From contig CALUGQ010000016.1 in assembly GCA_944320235.1 (NCBI GenBank), forward strand, positions 1-43,969: 43,969 nucleotides of DNA, written 5' to 3'. The notes under the pieces were generated by a model. That model ran no database searches, was not told the DNA's origin, and was given only the letters and a program-made list of their open reading frames with translations. Source of the DNA: an uncultured Prevotella sp. GTDB lineage: Bacteria; Bacteroidota; Bacteroidia; Bacteroidales; Bacteroidaceae. This document shows, piece after piece, positions 40,219-43,969 of this stretch (its first letter is position 1; the number at the start of each line of letters is the position of its first letter). The position numbers were made by a program, and so were the translations under genes.

Positions 40219-41805
40219 TTACTTCAAATTGGCTGCTGCCGGGCTGGCCCATTGGTGTGTGGCAAGTATGCGTGGCCTTTCCTTGAGAGCCGGACGGAGT
40301 GCTCGCTGCCGCCCCTCGTGGCTGCGGGCGGAGGCGTCGCGCAGCCTGAAGAGGGCTACGCCGAACGGCTCCGACCTGCCGACAAGCTCGTAGCGGCTGG
40401 CCAGCAGGCCGCTGATGTTCATGCTGTCCACGTCTCCTTGGGTCATTATCCACTTGGCGCGGCAGCTGCCGAAGTCGTCGAGCAGCAGCTTGCGGAGGCT
40501 CGGCCCTTGGTATGCCATCCAGTCTTGCAGATAGAAGAAGCGGTAGGCGGGCTTCATGTCGTAGCGCAGGTAGATGTTTGTCGCGCAGTTGTATGCCACG
40601 AAGCTGTCGCGCTCATCCGCCGGAACGAGAGCCATGAGCTTGGCGTATGGGTCGCTGAAGTTGCGCACGTAGTTGACTTGGAAGAGCGACACGTGGACGC
40701 GGTATGCCAGCGACGTGGCGAGCACGGCGGCCATAACCCATGCCCCGGCACGTGCCGGGAGCGGGTGCGACAGGGCCATCCGCCCTGCCTCTATCACGGC
40801 AATGGCGAGGTATGGGGCGGTAATCATAAAATAATGTGGGAAAAGGTGGGTGTTGGCGAGGTAAACCAGAGTGGCCAGCGACACCGCGAGCCAGCACGCT
40901 GCCCGCCTGCGCTGCCCCCACGCCATCTGCGCAACGCTCACGGCGAGCAGCGCGAGGCAGGCGAACGCGCTGCAAAACCCCTTGCCATAGTCTATGAGCG
41001 TGAAGCCCGTCCAGTCGGTCTTGTATTCCAGGTTGTACAGCAACGCGCCATACATCATGTCGCCGAGCGCACCATGGCAGGCAAAGTATGCCACAAACGG
41101 CACCACCGCCGCAGCCGCGCCAGCCACGAACGCGGCAGCGCAGCGCGACAGGCAGCCCCACCGGCTGCGCATGGCGAGGATGCAGGCCACGGCCAATGCC
41201 GCAGCGCACAGCCCCACGGCGTTGGTGAGCCGCGTGCCGAAGCACAGCCCGAAGGCCACGCCGCAGAGAAGGGCATCGCCCAAGGGGAAGTCTTGCCTGC
41301 TGCCGTCGAGCCAGCGGTGGAGGCGGTAGAACAGCCACGCTATGAGCGGCATGACGAACTCCTCGGCAGTGTCGCCGCTGCCGTAGACGTAGGCCAGCGT
41401 GCAGAACACGCCGAAGGCGGCCAGCGCACTGCGCCCCGCGCCGAACTCGCAGCGCAGCAACTTGTACGTGAAAAAGAGCGTGGCCGACATGAATACCACC
41501 TGGAGCAACGCCACGCCGAGCGGGCTTGATGTGATGGAGTAGCCTATGGCGTTCACCAAAAAGAGGAAAGGCCCCTTTGAATCCCACAGGTCGCGGTATG
41601 GCAGCCAGCCCTCCCGCCAGTATTTCCCGACGACGAGGAAGATGGAAGAGTCATCGGACATGATGCTGAAGAGCGGCGACGTAGACGAGCACAGGAACAC
41701 CAGCGCAGCCGAGACCGCCGCGCAGGCCGCGCAGGCGAGCCACGCCTCCCTTGCTGTCATGCCGCGCCTTGTCGTAGTATGTGTGCCAGTTTTGCCGCTG
41801 TCCAT
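40219..41805 (-). CDS. polytopic membrane protein, GT39/PMT-like glycosyltransferase
   Basis: This protein of about 528 residues has some ten to twelve hydrophobic segments and a short soluble C-terminus. After the first helix comes IMSDDSSIFLVVGKYWREGWLPYRDLWDSKGPFLFLVNAIGY, whose acidic pair and Arg-Asp/Lys-Gly-Pro pattern match the GT-C fold (family 39, polyprenyl-phosphate sugar-dependent). It probably moves a sugar from a lipid carrier to a glycan or protein at the periplasmic face; its substrate is unknown. Starts at 41805 and 41760 are both ATG; the TTG at 41865 is unlikely. It is transcribed in the same direction as the RNase H gene, 189 bases downstream of it. Confidence 0.78.
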   Translation of the reverse strand: MDSGKTGTHTTTRRGMTAREAWLACAACAAVSAALVFLCSSTSPLFSIMSDDSSIFLVVGKYWREGWLPYRDLWDSKGPFLFLVNAIGYSITSSPLGVALLQVVFMSATLFFTYKLLRCEFGAGRSALAAFGVFCTLAYVYGSGDTAEEFVMPLIAWLFYRLHRWLDGSRQDFPLGDALLCGVAFGLCFGTRLTNAVGLCAAALAVACILAMRSRWGCLSRCAAAFVAGAAAAVVPFVAYFACHGALGDMMYGALLYNLEYKTDWTGFTLIDYGKGFCSAFACLALLAVSVAQMAWGQRRRAACWLAVSLATLVYLANTHLFPHYFMITAPYLAIAVIEAGRMALSHPLPARAGAWVMAAVLATSLAYRVHVSLFQVNYVRNFSDPYAKLMALVPADERDSFVAYNCATNIYLRYDMKPAYRFFYLQDWMAYQGPSLRKLLLDDFGSCRAKWIMTQGDVDSMNISGLLASRYELVGRSEPFGVALFRLRDASARSHEGRQRALRPALKERPRILATHQWASPAAANLK

Positions 41806-41994
41806 GCAGCCGTGCCTCCGTGCAATGAAAAACTTTATTAGAATATCCGCAAAGTTCCTATTCAAAGGAGTTAGAGGAGTTATAAGAAGTCTGCGTTCCG
41901 CTAAAAAGTTAGAGGACGTATGCTTTTCGCTTCCTTATTTCATTCGTATATGCAAAATGCGGGCATTCATTAAACTTTATTGTCCGCGCCGCCG

Positions 41995-42456
41995 TCATTT
42001 GCGCCCGAAGTCGGCAGGCACCTCGCCCCACTTCTTCGTTTCCCATTTCACAATAGGTGTGGAATAAGTGTGGGTGCGCAACCAATTCTCCGCCCGCGCG
42101 ATGATGCCGAAGAGCTGTTCGGTGCGCGGCGTGCGCTCCAGCTTGGTCTTGCACTGCTGCTTCTTCACCCAGAGTATGGCGTTGTAGCTGTCGGAATAGA
42201 TTGTTTTCTTCACGCCCGTCTTCTCCATCAGGGCCAGGGCGTGTACTATGGCCAGGAACTCGCCGATGTTGTTCGTGCCGTACACGGGGCCGAAGTGGAA
42301 CACCTGCGCCCCGGTGGCGAGGTCGATGCCCCGGTATTCCATCTTGCCGGGGTTGCCGCTGCACGCCGCGTCTACGGCGATGGCGTTGGCCGTAACCTCC
42401 ATCGGGAGCGGCAGCACGGTGTCGTTGCGGTAGGAAGGTGGATTTACGCAGTCCAT
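41995..42456 (-). CDS. ribonuclease H family protein
   Basis: This 153-residue protein has the RNase HI fold and cleaves the RNA strand of RNA-DNA hybrids. Acidic catalytic residues are visible in order: Asp in AIAVDAACSGNPG, Glu in NNIGEFLAIVHAL, Asp in TIYSDSYNAI, and Asp in the C-terminal VPADFGRK. The N-terminal viroplasmin-type hybrid-binding domain of some Bacteroidetes RNases H is absent. A shorter start at 42402 (MEVTANAIAVD) is possible. It lies 100 bases downstream of argS. Confidence 0.87.
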   Translation of the reverse strand: MDCVNPPSYRNDTVLPLPMEVTANAIAVDAACSGNPGKMEYRGIDLATGAQVFHFGPVYGTNNIGEFLAIVHALALMEKTGVKKTIYSDSYNAILWVKKQQCKTKLERTPRTEQLFGIIARAENWLRTHTYSTPIVKWETKKWGEVPADFGRK

Positions 42457-42556
42457 AGCGTCTATCTGTTACGTTTGACGAAAGACGAGCTGCGCCGCAG
42501 CTTTGGCCACAGCGCAACTATTTCTTTTAATTTTTAACTCTTAACTTTTAATTGGA

Positions 42557-43969
42557 TTACATTCTCTCCGGCACCTCGATGCCCAGCAGCGCCATGCCGT
42601 TCTTTATGGTCTTGGCCACGTTGCGTGCCAGCACGAGGCGCAGTTGCTTCTTGGCGGCGTCGGGTTCCTTGAGTATCGAGTAGTCGTGGTAGAACTGGTT
42701 GAACTCCTTGGTCAGCTCGTAGCAGTAGTTGGCTATGCCGCTCGGGCTGTAGTCCTTGCCGGCCTGCTCCACTGCGGCGCCGTATTCGTTGAGCTTCTGT
42801 ATCAGCTCCACCTCCTTCTCGTTGGGCTGCGCGGCTGTGGCGTCGAGCTTTTCGGGCAGGCTTGCGCCCTCGGCCTCGGCCTTGCGCAGTATGCTGCGTA
42901 TGCGGGCGTGGGTGTATTGTATGAAGGGGCCTGTGTTGCCGTTGAAGTCGATGGACTCCTCGGGGTTGAAGAGCATGTTCTTGCGCGCGTCTACCTTGAG
43001 GATGAAGTACTTCAGCGCGCCCATGCCCACGATGCGGGCAATCTCGCCGCGCTCCTCTTCGGATATGTCGTCAAACTTGCCAAGCTCCTCGCTCGTGCGG
43101 CGTGCCTGCGCTACCATCTCGGATATCAGGTCGTCGGCGTCCACAACGGTTCCCTCGCGGCTCTTCATCTTGCCGTTGGGCAGCTCCACCATGCCGTAGG
43201 AGAAGTGCACCAGCTCCTTGCCCCACTTGAAGCCGAGGCGGTCGAGCAGTATGGAGAGCACCTGGAAGTGGTAGTTCTGCTCGTTGCCCACCACGTATAT
43301 CATCTTGTCTATCGGGTAGTCGTTGAAGCGCATCTCGGCCGTGCCGATGTCCTGCGTCATGTAGACCGACGTGCCGTCGGAGCGCAGCAGCAGCTTCTGG
43401 TCGAGGCCCTCGGCGGTGAGGTCGGCCCACACGCTACCGTCGGCGTGGCGCTCGAAGAGGCCCTTTGCCAGCCCCTCCTCCACCTTCGCCTTGCCGCGCA
43501 GGTAGGTGTCAGACTCGTAGTATATCTTGTCGAAGCCCACGCCCAGCGCCTTGTACGTCTCGTCGAAGCCTGCGTAGACCCATCCGTTCATCTTGCGCCA
43601 CAGCGAGCGCACCTCTTCGTCGCCCTGCTCCCAGCGCACGAGCATCTCGTGGGCCTCCTTTATCAGCGGCGCCTCTTCCTTGGCTTTCTTCTCCGCCTCG
43701 TCGGCAGCCATGCCTTCGGTGGCGTACTTGGCCTGAAGCTCTTTCACTTCCTCGCGGTAGTGCTTGTCGAAGGCCACGTAGTAGTCGCCTATCAGGTGGT
43801 CGCCCTTCTTGCCGCTGGTCTCTGGCGTCTCGCCGTTGCCCCACTTGAGCCATGCCAGCATCGACTTGCAGATGTGTATGCCGCGGTCGTTGACGATGTT
43901 GGTCTTCACCACGCGGTTGCCGTTGGCCTGCATTATCTGCGCCAGGCTCCAGCCCAGCAGGTTGTTGCG
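42557..43969 (-). CDS. argS: arginyl-tRNA synthetase, C-terminal part (runs off the window)
   Basis: About 471 residues of this class I synthetase are present; the frame stays open to the right edge (RNNLLGWSLAQIMQANG), just after where the HIGH signature should be. Visible parts are the end of the Rossmann fold (LLLRSDGTSVYMTQDIGTAEMRFNDY, VVGNEQNYHFQVL), the KMSKS-equivalent loop LPNGKMKSREGTVVDADDL, and the DALR anticodon-binding domain (IQYTHARIRSILRKAE ... LRLVLARNVAKTIKNGMALLGIEVPERM). It charges tRNA-Arg. The true start lies outside the window. Confidence 0.96.
   Translation of the reverse strand, partial: RNNLLGWSLAQIMQANGNRVVKTNIVNDRGIHICKSMLAWLKWGNGETPETSGKKGDHLIGDYYVAFDKHYREEVKELQAKYATEGMAADEAEKKAKEEAPLIKEAHEMLVRWEQGDEEVRSLWRKMNGWVYAGFDETYKALGVGFDKIYYESDTYLRGKAKVEEGLAKGLFERHADGSVWADLTAEGLDQKLLLRSDGTSVYMTQDIGTAEMRFNDYPIDKMIYVVGNEQNYHFQVLSILLDRLGFKWGKELVHFSYGMVELPNGKMKSREGTVVDADDLISEMVAQARRTSEELGKFDDISEEERGEIARIVGMGALKYFILKVDARKNMLFNPEESIDFNGNTGPFIQYTHARIRSILRKAEAEGASLPEKLDATAAQPNEKEVELIQKLNEYGAAVEQAGKDYSPSGIANYCYELTKEFNQFYHDYSILKEPDAAKKQLRLVLARNVAKTIKNGMALLGIEVPERM

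Overview
The window looks like chromosomal DNA of a GC-rich member of the Bacteroidales, most likely Prevotellaceae or a close relative. Three things support this. Most intergenic regions carry the Bacteroidetes promoter signature (TTTG, about 19 bases, TAnnTTTG). There are type IX secretion (T9SS) genes, porU and porV, together with proteins bearing T9SS-style C-terminal sorting domains. Many products are typical Bacteroidetes envelope proteins (DUF4369/thioredoxin-like, DUF3332, OmpA-family and VWA lipoproteins). I see no phage, integrase, transposase, CRISPR array or tRNA, so this is mainly core-genome sequence with accessory envelope and carbohydrate genes.

Layout. The left edge (1-90, minus) holds a strong promoter and a boxA-like leader, probably of an rRNA operon that lies outside the window. 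Then come a secreted endonuclease I (665-2170), an OmpA-type lipoprotein (2417-3298, minus), an orphan 95-residue protein (3500-3787, minus), an overlapping GT4/GT2 glycosyltransferase pair (4192-6248), an alpha/beta hydrolase (6308-7255, minus) and a two-CBM20 4-alpha-glucanotransferase (7762-10452). Next are an unrecognised lipoprotein (10534-11160, minus), a SprT-like protease, small secreted protein and GH43 run (11334-14725), a convergent second GH43 (15049-16035, minus), a split chromate transporter pair (16171-17291, minus) and purL (17374-21126, minus). After a guanine-deaminase-like gene (21840-22307) there is a promoter-to-terminator unit without a gene, probably a structured small RNA (about 22614-22896). 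The minus-strand cluster FAH-family enzyme, porU, porV, ispF follows (29068 down to 23000). The right third holds a thioredoxin-like lipoprotein without its CxxC (29892-31040), an OmpA barrel/VWA lipoprotein operon (33617-31155, minus), a DUF3332 lipoprotein (34098-34643), nhaA (34937-36271, minus), the ribosomal operon rplM-rpsI-rpsB-tsf (39975-36845, minus), a polytopic GT39-like membrane protein, an RNase H, and the 3' part of argS running off the right edge.

How the genes fit together. PorU (sortase) and PorV (shuttle) would process and attach T9SS cargo at the surface. The endonuclease and the small protein at 12011 have C-termini resembling T9SS sorting domains and are plausible clients. 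The two GH43 enzymes suggest extracytoplasmic arabinan breakdown, and MalQ handles cytoplasmic malto-oligosaccharides. The glycosyltransferases and the GT39-like protein point to surface glycan assembly.

The most interesting non-gene signals are the candidate small RNA, a dispersed family of intergenic inverted repeats built on a 13-mer core (AAACGGCCTGTTT and its complement) found in at least six gaps, a perfect 20-bp-arm palindrome at 14906-14946 that appears related to that family, and a 66-bp tandem duplication abutting a promoter at 29711. All functional calls rest on reading motifs by eye; no database search was run.
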